Assembly (NCBI GenBank): GCA_934635515.1
Contig: CAKTZK010000067.1
Location: forward strand, 1-8,040
Reading direction: 5' to 3'
Source: an uncultured Oscillospiraceae bacterium
GTDB lineage: Bacteria > Bacillota_A > Clostridia > Oscillospirales > Oscillospiraceae
Length of the DNA stretch: 8,040 bases
The position numbers were made by a program, and so were the translations under genes. Numbering within the stretch: position 1 is the first letter of the stretch; each line of letters starts with the position of its first letter. This document shows positions 1-5,220 of this stretch, in pieces. The notes beneath the pieces were generated by a model that searched no databases, was not told the origin of the DNA, and saw nothing but the letters and a program-made list of their open reading frames with translations.

Positions 1-218
1 TGTTTGAAGGCCGCTACTCTCCCAAGTGGCCCGATGGTAAAAAGCACGCCCGCAATGTCTACGCCCACACCCGCGAGGAGTGCGAGGAGAAGTTGAAGGT
101 GCTTATCGTGGAGATGAAGGCAGAGATTGCAGAGGCGCAACGACTGAAGGACGAGGGCAAAGGTGATGGGCAACCGCCGGAGGAAAAGAAGGGCAAGCGG
201 GGAAAGAAGAGGACATAA
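1..218 (+). CDS. 3' end of small ORF; integrase arm-type DNA-binding-like domain
   Basis: An open frame enters from the window edge (first full codon at 3) and stops with TAA at 216-218, giving 71 visible residues. Residues 1-24 (EGRYSPKWPDGKKHARNVYA) look like the short beta-sheet of the AP2/arm-type DNA-binding domain at the N-terminus of tyrosine integrases. A charged helix follows (about 24-50, TREECEEKLKVLIVEM). A full integrase would continue into a core-binding and a catalytic domain. Here the chain ends in a Lys/Arg/Pro-rich tail (EKKGKRGKKRT) and no catalytic residues follow. It may be a decayed integrase fragment or a small stand-alone DNA-binding protein of a mobile element. The family assignment is from memory of the motif and is tentative; the coding frame itself is well supported by its composition. 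The true start lies outside the window. Confidence 0.55.
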   Translation, partial: FEGRYSPKWPDGKKHARNVYAHTREECEEKLKVLIVEMKAEIAEAQRLKDEGKGDGQPPEEKKGKRGKKRT

Positions 219-266
219 AAAGAACCACCGGCAAGGGTACTGAGTGATTAGTACCTTTGCCAGTGG
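217..266 (-). terminator. Terminator-like hairpin, minus strand
   Basis: Arms 225-241 and 250-266 form a 17-bp stem with one C/A mismatch and one G.T pair around an 8-base loop (242-249). Read on the minus strand, the stem is followed after GTTC by five Ts (217-221 on +), a U-rich tail. On the plus strand the tail is A/G-rich, so this fits termination of a minus-strand transcript better than of the ORF that ends at 218. The promoter at 426-455 would supply such a transcript. Confidence 0.5.
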
Positions 267-309
267 CAAAAAGATGGAATGTTAATACACAATAAACATC
301 CTGAAGGAA

Positions 310-420
310 ATATTGAAAAATTTGATGTTATGTAGTATAATACGAAATAGCATAAACACAGAAAGCCCCAATAACTTGGGGCACGACAGTGGCTGTTATA
401 TATTCGTATTCGTGTAACAT
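310..420 (-). ncRNA. Candidate structured small RNA (minus strand)
   Basis: From the minus promoter at 426-455 a transcript would start near 419 and could fold into one long rod. ATGTTA (415-420, read on minus) pairs with TAACAT (325-330), AATACGAA (403-410) with TTCGTATT (339-346), and ATAACAG (393-399) with CTG..TTAT around 354-361. The tip is GCCCCAA/TTGGGGC (365-371 and 376-382) with a 4-base loop. Downstream of the rod on minus is CAAATTTTTC, and a strong hairpin with a U tail lies further on at 217-266. The pairing is seen in the sequence; that it is a functional RNA is inference. No known RNA family was recognised. The same repeats could instead be operator DNA or an origin of transfer. 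Confidence 0.3.
313..341 (+). promoter_or_regulatory. Sigma-A-type promoter reading toward the HAD gene
   Basis: TTGAAA at 313-318, a 17-base spacer and a perfect TATAAT at 336-341 put the expected start near 348. The transcript would run through the hairpin at 365-382 and a leader of about 215 nt into the HAD gene. It faces the minus-strand promoter at 426-455, so the two transcripts overlap. Placement is from consensus match only. Confidence 0.6.
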
Positions 421-425
421 ATAGT

Positions 426-455
426 ATAATAACAGTTCACCCCCTCGGTTGTCAA
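426..455 (-). promoter_or_regulatory. Sigma-A-type promoter, minus strand, convergent
   Basis: On the minus strand TTGACA (450-455) is followed by an 18-base spacer and TATTAT (426-431). It has no protein-coding gene downstream within the window and points into the structured region 217-420. The inverted repeat CTGTTAT (393-399)/ATAACAG (429-435) overlaps its -10 box and start region and could be an operator. Confidence 0.5.
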
Positions 456-511
456 CAATTTTTAGCAGAGAAATTATACTCTTCAGTTTGAAGAAGAAAG
501 GAGGCTACTCT

Positions 512-538
512 GTGTTTATGACTCTTTACTATGGCTGA
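512..538 (+). CDS. Possible 8-codon leader ORF
   Basis: A near-perfect Shine-Dalgarno AAAGGAGG (497-504) is followed 7 bases later by GTG at 512 and a frame reading MFMTLYYG, then TGA at 536-538. A second tiny frame (ATG 531 to TGA 549-551, MAEPSS) overlaps its end and is in the same frame as the HAD gene. The strongest ribosome binding site in this leader therefore serves a peptide, not the phosphatase. It could be a regulatory leader peptide, or the relic of a gene start left after a deletion. No homology is claimed. Confidence 0.3.
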   Translation: MFMTLYYG

Positions 539-563
539 ACCGAGCAGTTGAAAGGGTATAATA

Positions 564-1535
564 TTGAGTAAAAAACCTGTCGTTGCCATTTGTTACGATT
601 TTGACAAGACTTTATCGCCAGATGACATGCAAGCCTTTACATTTATTCCATCCATCGGCATGGATAAACAGGCATTTTGGAGTGAGTCCAATACTCTTGC
701 TAAGGACAATCGTATGGACAAGAATTTGGCATGGATGCATTTGATGCTGAAGAAGTCAGATGCAAATAATCTTCCTGTAACCAAGGAAGCATTTAAGGCT
801 CTCGGCAAGGATGTGAAACTTTTCAAAGGCGTTTCTACATGGTTTAAGCATGTCAACGAGTTGGGAGATAAATTTGGCGTTGAAGTGCGGCACTACATAA
901 TCTCTTCTGGGTTAAAAGAAATCATCGAAGGTAGTAGCATTGCTAGTAATTTCGAGCGTATCTACGCATCATCTTTTTACTACTCAGTAAATGGTGTTGC
1001 AATCTGGCCTGCACAAACGGTTAATTACACCAACAAGACTCAGTATATTTTCAGAATAGCAAAAGGCTTTCTTGAAGAGCATGATGAAAGAGTCAATGAC
1101 AGTATGCCAGATGACGAACTAGAAATTCCGTATGAGAACTTTATTTACATTGGTGACAGCGATACAGATGTACCATGTATGCGAGTGGTGACAAGTAAAG
1201 GGGGATATTCCATAGGCGTATATAATCCTGAAACAGATAAGCGCGCCAGAGTGTACAAATTATTTGAGGATGGAAGATTGAATTTTTTTGCGCCTGCAGA
1301 TTATTCTACAACTGGGGTCTTATTTAAAACGGTAAGAGGAATACTTGAAAGCATTTCAGCGAAGGAAAATCTTAAGGCAAAGAAGCGAGAACTTAAAGCC
1401 CTATCATCTCCTTATAAATTATATAAGGATGTTGAAAGAGTTTTCAGTGACAAGGCTGGTGGAAAAAAGCTGCCAAAACGAGAACAAGAGTTGCTTGCAT
1501 TCTTGAAAAGTCAGGTTGAAGGGAATATTGATTAA
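564..1535 (+). CDS. HAD-superfamily hydrolase (phosphoserine-phosphatase-like)
   Basis: This 323-residue protein carries the four HAD signatures in order. Motif I is YDFDKT with nucleophile D12 and acid/base D14. Motif II is YIISSGL with S114/S115. A Lys consistent with motif III is K158. Motif IV is YIGDSDTDVP with D198 and D202. The large insert between motifs I and II (about 17-110) is the cap expected in a soluble C1-capped phosphatase. The substrate cannot be read from the sequence. The last 60 residues are Lys/Glu-rich and probably helical, an extension beyond the minimal fold. The start is TTG at 564 with AAAGGG 7 bases upstream. An in-frame stop at 549-551 rules out a longer form, and the next Met lies past motif I. 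The gene is visibly more AT-rich than the core genes on the right, which suggests acquisition. It has its own terminator at 1596. Confidence 0.85.
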   Translation: MSKKPVVAICYDFDKTLSPDDMQAFTFIPSIGMDKQAFWSESNTLAKDNRMDKNLAWMHLMLKKSDANNLPVTKEAFKALGKDVKLFKGVSTWFKHVNELGDKFGVEVRHYIISSGLKEIIEGSSIASNFERIYASSFYYSVNGVAIWPAQTVNYTNKTQYIFRIAKGFLEEHDERVNDSMPDDELEIPYENFIYIGDSDTDVPCMRVVTSKGGYSIGVYNPETDKRARVYKLFEDGRLNFFAPADYSTTGVLFKTVRGILESISAKENLKAKKRELKALSSPYKLYKDVERVFSDKAGGKKLPKREQELLAFLKSQVEGNID

Positions 1536-1595
1536 ACTAGGGCTTTAAACAAATGAACAAAAGTCGTTTGCTTTTCCGCTTAATGACTAAAAGTG

Positions 1596-1630
1596 ATGAG
1601 GGGTCTCAAGAAGAGGCTCCTCATTGTTTT
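1596..1630 (+). terminator. Rho-independent terminator of the HAD gene
   Basis: Arms 1596-1607 and 1613-1624 form a continuous 12-bp stem with two G.T pairs and a 5-base loop, followed by TGTTTT (1625-1630). It lies 60 bases after the HAD stop codon and separates that gene from the next one. Confidence 0.8.
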
Positions 1631-1694
1631 GCATATGCACGGTTAAATTTAAGATTTTGAAGGACTAAAAAACTCCCCCTAACTTATCGCCGCA

Positions 1695-1723
1695 TTGCCA
1701 TCCCGCCCTCAATATGCTAAAAT
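1695..1723 (+). promoter_or_regulatory. Promoter of the AlbA_2/ATPase gene
   Basis: TTGCCA (1695-1700), a 17-base spacer and TAAAAT (1718-1723) predict a start near 1730. This places the ATG at 1714 inside the promoter and supports 1747 as the translation start, with a very short 5' leader. CCTCC (1726-1730) could pair with GGAGG (1734-1738) over the Shine-Dalgarno if transcription begins slightly earlier. Confidence 0.55.
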
Positions 1724-1746
1724 ATCCTCCAAGGGAGGTGGCATCC

Positions 1747-3138
1747 ATGCTTGATTTCAGTCGCCTGGAGCAATACCGGGAGAACAACCGCATAGAGGCC
1801 AAAAAGGCCCTGGGCGGTCTGCCCAAGAGCATTTGGGAGACCTACTCCGCCTTCGCTAACACACTGGGCGGCATTATCCTGCTGGGCGTTATCGAGACAG
1901 CGGGCAAGACCTTCGATTCCGTAGATCTGCCCGATCCCGACGGTTTGATCCGTGAATTTTGGCACATCATCAACGATCCCATGAAAGTCAGTGTCAATAT
2001 CCTGACCGAAAAAGATGTGTATGTGGAAGAGGTTGGCGGCGACCACATCGTCGTTATCAAAGTCCCCTGTGCGGATCGGGCCTACAAGCCGGTGTATGTT
2101 GACAATGACACCCGCAACACCTATCGTCGAAGCGGCGAGGGTGATTACCGCTGTACATACGAGGAGTATCAGGCCATGGTGCGGGATGCGGCTGTCCGGT
2201 CGCCGGATATGCACTTGGTGCGCAGCATGGGACTTGAAGCCCTCAACTCCGAGAGTGTGCGCAGCTTCCGGCAGAGGATGAAGCTGTACCGCCCCAGACA
2301 CATGTGGGAGAGCTTGGACGACACAGCATTCCTGCAAAAAATTGATGCCATAGACGATGACGGCGGCTTACTGCACCCGACTTTCGCCGGACTGCTGATG
2401 TTCGGCAATCACCAAGACATTCTCTGCGAATACCCTAATTATGCCATAACCTACCGTGAGCAGCTTGATACGAAAGGCAACTGGGAAGAAACCCCTTGGA
2501 ATGGCAATGTCTATGAATTCTACTACTGGGCTTATAACAAACTGCAACAGAACGCGAAAAAGCCCGCCCGTCAAGCTCTGCGTGAAGTGCTGGCCAACTG
2601 CCTTGTTAATGCGGATTATCATGGCAGCGGCGGCATCATCGTCAGCAAGGGCTATCAGGAGATCACCCTCTCCAACCCCGGCAGCTTCCGTGTGCCTCTT
2701 GACACCGCCAAAAGCGGCGGCGTGTCCGACCCGCGAAACCCCGCAATGGCCCGGATGTTCCGCTTCGTGGATGTAGGCGAATACACCGGCGGCGGCATCC
2801 CCAATCTGTACCGTATTTGGAAATCCGAAGGCTGGCCGGAGCCGGTTTTCTCGGAGAGCTGCTCGCCGGATCGCGTCTCCCTTACGCTGTATATGACAGG
2901 CCACAGCGGCGCAGAAAATGCAGCCGCCGGAAAGCAAGTCCCCCTGAGCGCATTATCCCAGCGCCAACTGCTGATCGACCATCTCACAGACCACCCCACC
3001 AGCGACCTGTTTGCACTCTCCAAATCCCTGGGCACCAGCTTGAGCCGCACTGAATCCCTCTTACAGCAGCTTGCCGATGAAGGTATCGTCGTCGTGGAGG
3101 CAGGCCAAGGGAATCGACTGTATAAGCTGAAAGCGTAA
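1747..3138 (+). CDS. AlbA_2 (Schlafen-type) / GHKL-ATPase / winged-helix protein
   Basis: The start is ATG 1747, because GGGAGG (1733-1738) sits 8 bases before it; an in-frame ATG at 1714 has no ribosome site. The product is 463 residues. Residues about 8-130 match the AlbA_2 (Schlafen AlbA_2) nucleic-acid-binding domain: a RENNRIEAKKALGG start and a FANTLGGIILLGV core, ending near YVDNDTRNTYRRSGEGD. The middle region carries a GHKL/HATPase_c_4-type site, with an N-box in REVLANCLVNADYHG (about 279-293) and a glycine-rich lid at EYTGGGIPN (about 345-353). The last 50 residues (SQRQLLIDHLTDHP onward) look like a winged helix-turn-helix. Proteins of this architecture are usually annotated as ATP-binding proteins or putative transcriptional regulators; their biochemical role is poorly defined. 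It is monocistronic here, flanked by its own promoter and the terminator at 3178. Its base composition is closer to the core genes than to the HAD gene. Confidence 0.85.
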   Translation: MLDFSRLEQYRENNRIEAKKALGGLPKSIWETYSAFANTLGGIILLGVIETAGKTFDSVDLPDPDGLIREFWHIINDPMKVSVNILTEKDVYVEEVGGDHIVVIKVPCADRAYKPVYVDNDTRNTYRRSGEGDYRCTYEEYQAMVRDAAVRSPDMHLVRSMGLEALNSESVRSFRQRMKLYRPRHMWESLDDTAFLQKIDAIDDDGGLLHPTFAGLLMFGNHQDILCEYPNYAITYREQLDTKGNWEETPWNGNVYEFYYWAYNKLQQNAKKPARQALREVLANCLVNADYHGSGGIIVSKGYQEITLSNPGSFRVPLDTAKSGGVSDPRNPAMARMFRFVDVGEYTGGGIPNLYRIWKSEGWPEPVFSESCSPDRVSLTLYMTGHSGAENAAAGKQVPLSALSQRQLLIDHLTDHPTSDLFALSKSLGTSLSRTESLLQQLADEGIVVVEAGQGNRLYKLKA

Positions 3139-3177
3139 GGCAGCTCAAATCCTGCACCGCAATAGACAAAGAATAAG

Positions 3178-3214
3178 AAAAACCCTCTGAAATCAATGAT
3201 TTCAGAGGGTTTTT
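3178..3214. terminator. Bidirectional terminator shared with tRNA-Pro
   Basis: A perfect stem pairs 3183-3194 with 3198-3209 around a 3-base loop, flanked by As (3178-3182) and Ts (3210-3214). It works in both directions: it ends the + strand ATPase transcript and the minus-strand tRNA-Pro transcript, whose CCA end touches it. Confidence 0.9.
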
Positions 3215-3289
3215 GGTCCGAGTAGTGCGGCTCGAACGCACGGTCTCCTGGTCCCAAACCAGGCGCGATACCAACTTCGCTATACCCGG
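3214..3289 (-). tRNA. tRNA-Pro (anticodon UGG)
   Basis: Read on the minus strand, a full cloverleaf is visible. The acceptor stem CCGGGTA/TACTCGG has one G.U pair, the D stem is GCGA/TCGC, and the anticodon stem is CCTGG/CCAGG with loop TTTGGGA (anticodon TGG). There is a 5-base variable loop, a T stem GTGCG/CGCAC with loop TTCGAGC, discriminator A and an encoded CCA (3214-3216). The gene has its own promoter (3307-3335) and terminator. Its 5' half is duplicated at 3476-3516, so the copy here appears to have been rebuilt by an integrating element that supplied a replacement 5' half and promoter. Confidence 0.95.
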
Positions 3290-3292
3290 ATA
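3252..3292 (-). repeat. Direct repeat copy A (att half inside tRNA-Pro)
   Basis: This 41-base segment covers the tRNA from a few bases before its 5' end to the last base of the anticodon loop. It matches 3476-3516 at 40 of 41 positions in the same orientation, and similarity stops abruptly at both ends. An identity block ending at the anticodon loop is typical of attachment sites of tyrosine recombinases that use tRNA genes. Confidence 0.85.
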
Positions 3293-3306
3293 TTCACTTT
3301 TCTGTC

Positions 3307-3335
3307 ATGATACCACGGCGAACGGTAAAAATAAA
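3307..3335 (-). promoter_or_regulatory. Promoter of tRNA-Pro
   Basis: On the minus strand TTTATT (3330-3335), a 17-base spacer and TATCAT (3307-3312) would start transcription about 10 bases before the tRNA 5' end at 3289. It lies inside the repeat-bounded segment, so it was probably supplied by the inserted element. Confidence 0.5.
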
Positions 3336-3347
3336 GTTTTTTCTGTC

Positions 3348-3367
3348 TGTGGTCATTCCTGTGGTCA
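3348..3367. repeat. Two direct TGTGGTCA repeats, 12-bp period
   Basis: TGTGGTCA occurs at 3348-3355 and again at 3360-3367 (TGACCACA on minus). Short direct repeats at about one helical turn near an att core are what integrase arm-type sites look like. The role is inferred from position. Confidence 0.4.
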
Positions 3368-3475
3368 AAACCGTTTTTGTGCCGCTTTCGGTAATCGGAG
3401 AAAGTCCCGTAAACGCAGGTGTCGCAAGGCTTTGCGGCGTTTCACCTTGTCCCGTCCCGGATAGCGCCACGGCAC

Positions 3476-3516
3476 TCCCAAACCAGGCGCGATACCAACT
3501 TCGCTATACCTGGATA
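3476..3516 (-). repeat. Direct repeat copy B: orphan 5' half of tRNA-Pro
   Basis: Same 41 bases as 3252-3292 with a single difference: position 3511 is T where 3287 is C. On the minus strand this changes acceptor-stem base 3 from G to A, which would break its pairing. Sequence after the anticodon loop is unrelated to tRNA, so this copy cannot make a tRNA. The mutation fits loss of selection after it was orphaned. Confidence 0.85.
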
Positions 3517-3549
3517 AAGATACGCCGCCCGCTTCCGGGCGGCGTATCT
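3515..3549 (-). terminator. Terminator downstream of metK
   Basis: A perfect 14-bp GC-rich stem (3518-3531 with 3536-3549, loop CTTC) is followed on the minus strand by TTTAT. It lies about 85 bases after the metK stop codon and directly before the orphan tRNA half. Confidence 0.75.
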
Positions 3550-3578
3550 ACTATACCAGCTTTTTTCTCCGCTTGCAA
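3550..3578 (-). promoter_or_regulatory. Possible relict promoter of the orphan tRNA half
   Basis: On the minus strand TTGCAA (3573-3578), a 17-base spacer and TATAGT (3550-3555) point at the orphan tRNA half. It could be the original tRNA-Pro promoter. The predicted start falls inside the 3518-3549 hairpin, which is odd and lowers confidence. Confidence 0.3.
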
Positions 3579-3634
3579 GGGAAAAATTTGTCCTGGCGCC
3601 TTTTGTATTCCGGAGGCTTTTTCTCCCTGCCGGA

Positions 3635-4819
3635 TTACAGCCCCAGCGCCGCCTTCAGCTCGTCCACCCGATCGGTCTTTTCCCAAGCCACGCCCAGGTC
3701 CTCCCGGCCCATGTGGCCGTAGGCCGCCAGCTTACGGTAGATGGGCTTTTGCAGATCCAGATCGCGGATGATAGCCGTGGGCCGCAGGTCAAACACCTTC
3801 TCCACAGCCTCCTCCAGCTTATCGTCGGACACCTTGCCGGTGCCGAAGGTCTCCACCAGCACGCTCACGGGCCGGGCCACGCCGATGGCGTAGGCCAGCT
3901 GCACCTGGCAGCGGTCCGCCAGACCCGCAGCCACTACATTCTTGGCCACCCAGCGGGCTGCGTATGCGGCGCTGCGGTCCACCTTGGTGGGATCCTTGCC
4001 GGAGAAGGCGCCGCCGCCGTGAGGTGCGCTGCCGCCGTAGGTGTCCACGATGATCTTGCGTCCGGTGAGGCCGCTATCGCCCTGGGGACCGCCGATAACG
4101 AATCGGCCGGTGGGGTTCACATAGATCTTGGTGTTCTCGTCCAGCAGGTCGGCGGGCACGGTGGGCTTGATAACCAGCTGGATCATGTCCTCGCGGATCT
4201 GCTCCAGAGATGCCTCCGCGGCGTGCTGGGTAGACAGCACCACGGTATCCACCCGAACGGGCTTGCCGCTCTCGTCGTACTCCACGGTGATCTGGGTCTT
4301 GCCGTCGGGGCGCAGATAGTCCACCAGCCCCTGCTTGCGCACATCCGTCAGGCGCTTGGCCATTTTCTGCGCAATGGAGATAGCCAGGGGCATCAGCTCC
4401 GGGGTCTCATTGCAGGCGTAGCCGAACATCATACCCTGGTCGCCGGCGCCGTTGTCCAGAGCGGCATCGCCGGAGCTCTTCGCCTCCAGGCTTTTATCTA
4501 CGCCCAGAGCGATGTCGCCGCTCTGCTCGTCGATATTGGTGATAACGGCACAGGTGTGGCCGTCGAAGCCGTACTTGGCCCGGTCGTAGCCGATGTCCAG
4601 CACCACCTGGCGGGCGATCTTAGGGATGTCCACATAGCAGTTGGTGGTGATCTCGCCCATAATGTGGATCAGGCCCGTGGAGGCGCAGGTCTCGCAGGCC
4701 ACGCGGCCATGGGGGTCCTTCTCCAAAATCGCGTCCAATACGGCATCGGAGATCTGATCGCAGATCTTATCGGGATGCCCCTCGGTAACGGATTCGGATG
4801 TGAATAATCTTCTTGCCAT
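3635..4819 (-). CDS. metK: S-adenosylmethionine synthetase
   Basis: The enzyme joins methionine and ATP to give S-adenosylmethionine, releasing phosphate and pyrophosphate, in the cytosol. The 394-residue product has the family's usual length. It has the N-terminal [20 protein letters not shown] segment (H15, D17), the signature GAGDQG (124-129) and the glycine loop GGGAFSGKD (268-276). It continues to the C-terminal [20 protein letters not shown] region, so all three domains are intact. The start is ATG at 4817-4819, preceded by AAAAGGAG (4829-4836). A longer open frame to 4906 has no supporting ribosome site, and its extra residues do not belong to MetK. A SAM-I riboswitch with terminator lies in the leader, so expression should fall when SAM is plentiful. 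The gene is monocistronic, with its own promoter (5130-5159) and terminator (3518-3549). Confidence 0.98.
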   Translation of the reverse strand: MARRLFTSESVTEGHPDKICDQISDAVLDAILEKDPHGRVACETCASTGLIHIMGEITTNCYVDIPKIARQVVLDIGYDRAKYGFDGHTCAVITNIDEQSGDIALGVDKSLEAKSSGDAALDNGAGDQGMMFGYACNETPELMPLAISIAQKMAKRLTDVRKQGLVDYLRPDGKTQITVEYDESGKPVRVDTVVLSTQHAAEASLEQIREDMIQLVIKPTVPADLLDENTKIYVNPTGRFVIGGPQGDSGLTGRKIIVDTYGGSAPHGGGAFSGKDPTKVDRSAAYAARWVAKNVVAAGLADRCQVQLAYAIGVARPVSVLVETFGTGKVSDDKLEEAVEKVFDLRPTAIIRDLDLQKPIYRKLAAYGHMGREDLGVAWEKTDRVDELKAALGL

Positions 4820-4927
4820 GATTTTTTGCTCCTTTTCGTATAATATTTGCAAATCCCATACGATAGCATCGACTGGCGGGCAAAAAAGTGTGCTTGCCCT
4901 TGTCAATCAATGTGGTTCGGAGCTATG

Positions 4928-4960
4928 AAAAAAACACGCTCCGGCGTTCGACGGATCGTG
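4928..4960 (-). terminator. Riboswitch expression-platform terminator
   Basis: On the minus strand CACG-A-TCCG (4952-4960) pairs with CGGA-G-CGTG (4935-4943) with one A/G mismatch, followed by seven Ts (4928-4934). It lies between the SAM-I aptamer and the metK ribosome site, where a transcription-off switch is expected. A candidate antiterminator pairs GGAGCG (4970-4975) with CGATCC (4952-4957), with one mismatch. Confidence 0.8.
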
Positions 4961-4974
4961 CTTCAAAATCGCTC

Positions 4975-5099
4975 CTCATCTGTCGAAGGACGAATGCGGG
5001 ACTATCACTTCCGCATTCAGCATACTCGTCGGATTTGGCACCTTGCAATGCAGGTTGCCGTGGTTTCATCGGGCCGTTCCCTCAACCACTCTTGATAAG
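4975..5099 (-). promoter_or_regulatory. SAM-I (S-box) riboswitch aptamer
   Basis: Read on the minus strand, the conserved S-box blocks appear in order. These are CTTATCAAGAG (P1 5' strand, 5099-5089), then GAGGGA..GGCCCGATGAAACC within P2 with its kink-turn, GGCAACC..GGTGCCAAATCC (P3 and junction), a GAATGCGG/CCGCATTC hairpin (P4), and GATGAG (4980-4975) closing P1 with CTTATC. The ligand is S-adenosylmethionine. Binding stabilises P1 and favours the terminator at 4928-4960, lowering metK transcription. Confidence 0.96.
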
Positions 5100-5129
5100 G
5101 TATTCAGTTATTAGGGATTTACTACGCTT

Positions 5130-5159
5130 ATTATAACAGATGTCCCACTTCCTTGTCAA
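5130..5159 (-). promoter_or_regulatory. metK promoter
   Basis: On the minus strand a perfect TTGACA (5154-5159), an 18-base spacer and a perfect TATAAT (5130-5135) predict a start near 5123, about 24 bases before the riboswitch P1. Confidence 0.85.
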
Positions 5160-5172
5160 CGGCTGCCCCTCT

Positions 5173-5191
5173 CCTTTTTTAACAAAAAAGG
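5173..5191 (-). terminator. Weak A/T hairpin after the DUF2461 gene
   Basis: CCTTTTTT (5173-5180) and AAAAAAGG (5184-5191) form an 8-bp stem with a 3-base loop. It is the only hairpin between the DUF2461 stop and the metK promoter, but its T run is inside the stem rather than after it. Termination here is uncertain and could be inefficient. Confidence 0.3.
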
Positions 5192-5220
5192 CCGTCAAGT
5201 TTTATCTTTCTGTACAAAAA

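Larger units (their letters stand above)
3252..3516. mobile_element. Vestigial integrative element at tRNA-Pro (att to att)
   Basis: Two 41-bp direct repeats of the tRNA 5' half (3252-3292, 3476-3516) bracket 183 bp that holds no convincing gene. On the core side stands the orphan 5' half, next to the metK terminator. On the accessory side stands the complete tRNA, using the inner copy. This is the layout left when an element recombines in the anticodon loop and brings a substitute 5' half. The interior keeps a tRNA promoter and two TGTGGTCA repeats but no integrase. I infer an internally deleted element or excision-defective remnant. A simple partial tandem duplication of the tRNA is the alternative. 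Confidence 0.6.

Noticed and set aside
282..353. 23-codon minus-strand ORF, hydrophobic with a few basic residues, overlapped by the + promoter (type I toxin-like layout)
   Set aside because: No Shine-Dalgarno lies before its ATG, and the hydrophobic look follows from AT-rich sequence. The arrangement is suggestive but not enough to call a toxin.
449..480. Possible + promoter TTGTCA (449-454) with TATACT (475-480)
   Set aside because: The spacer is 20 bases, too long for a good sigma-A promoter, and the -35 match arises from the palindromic TTGTCAA of the minus promoter.
1714..1746. Upstream ATG extending the AlbA_2 protein by 11 residues
   Set aside because: It overlaps the promoter -10 region and has no ribosome site; ATG 1747 has GGGAGG at 8 bases.
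1717..2337. 206-codon minus frame opposite the AlbA_2 gene
   Set aside because: Shadow frame; the + strand protein has recognisable domains through the same bases.
3307..3771. 154-codon + frame across the tRNA scar, metK terminator and metK 3' end
   Set aside because: It crosses the orphan tRNA half, a terminator and the antisense of metK; Pro/Arg-rich composition typical of chance GC-rich frames.
3713..4807. 364-codon + strand open frame opposite metK
   Set aside because: It is an antisense shadow of a GC-rich gene, with a His/Gly/Leu-heavy composition and no ribosome site.
4820..4906. 29-residue N-terminal extension of MetK
   Set aside because: MetK proteins begin at the [16 protein letters not shown] segment, and the AAAAGGAG site serves ATG 4819; the extension is leader RNA.
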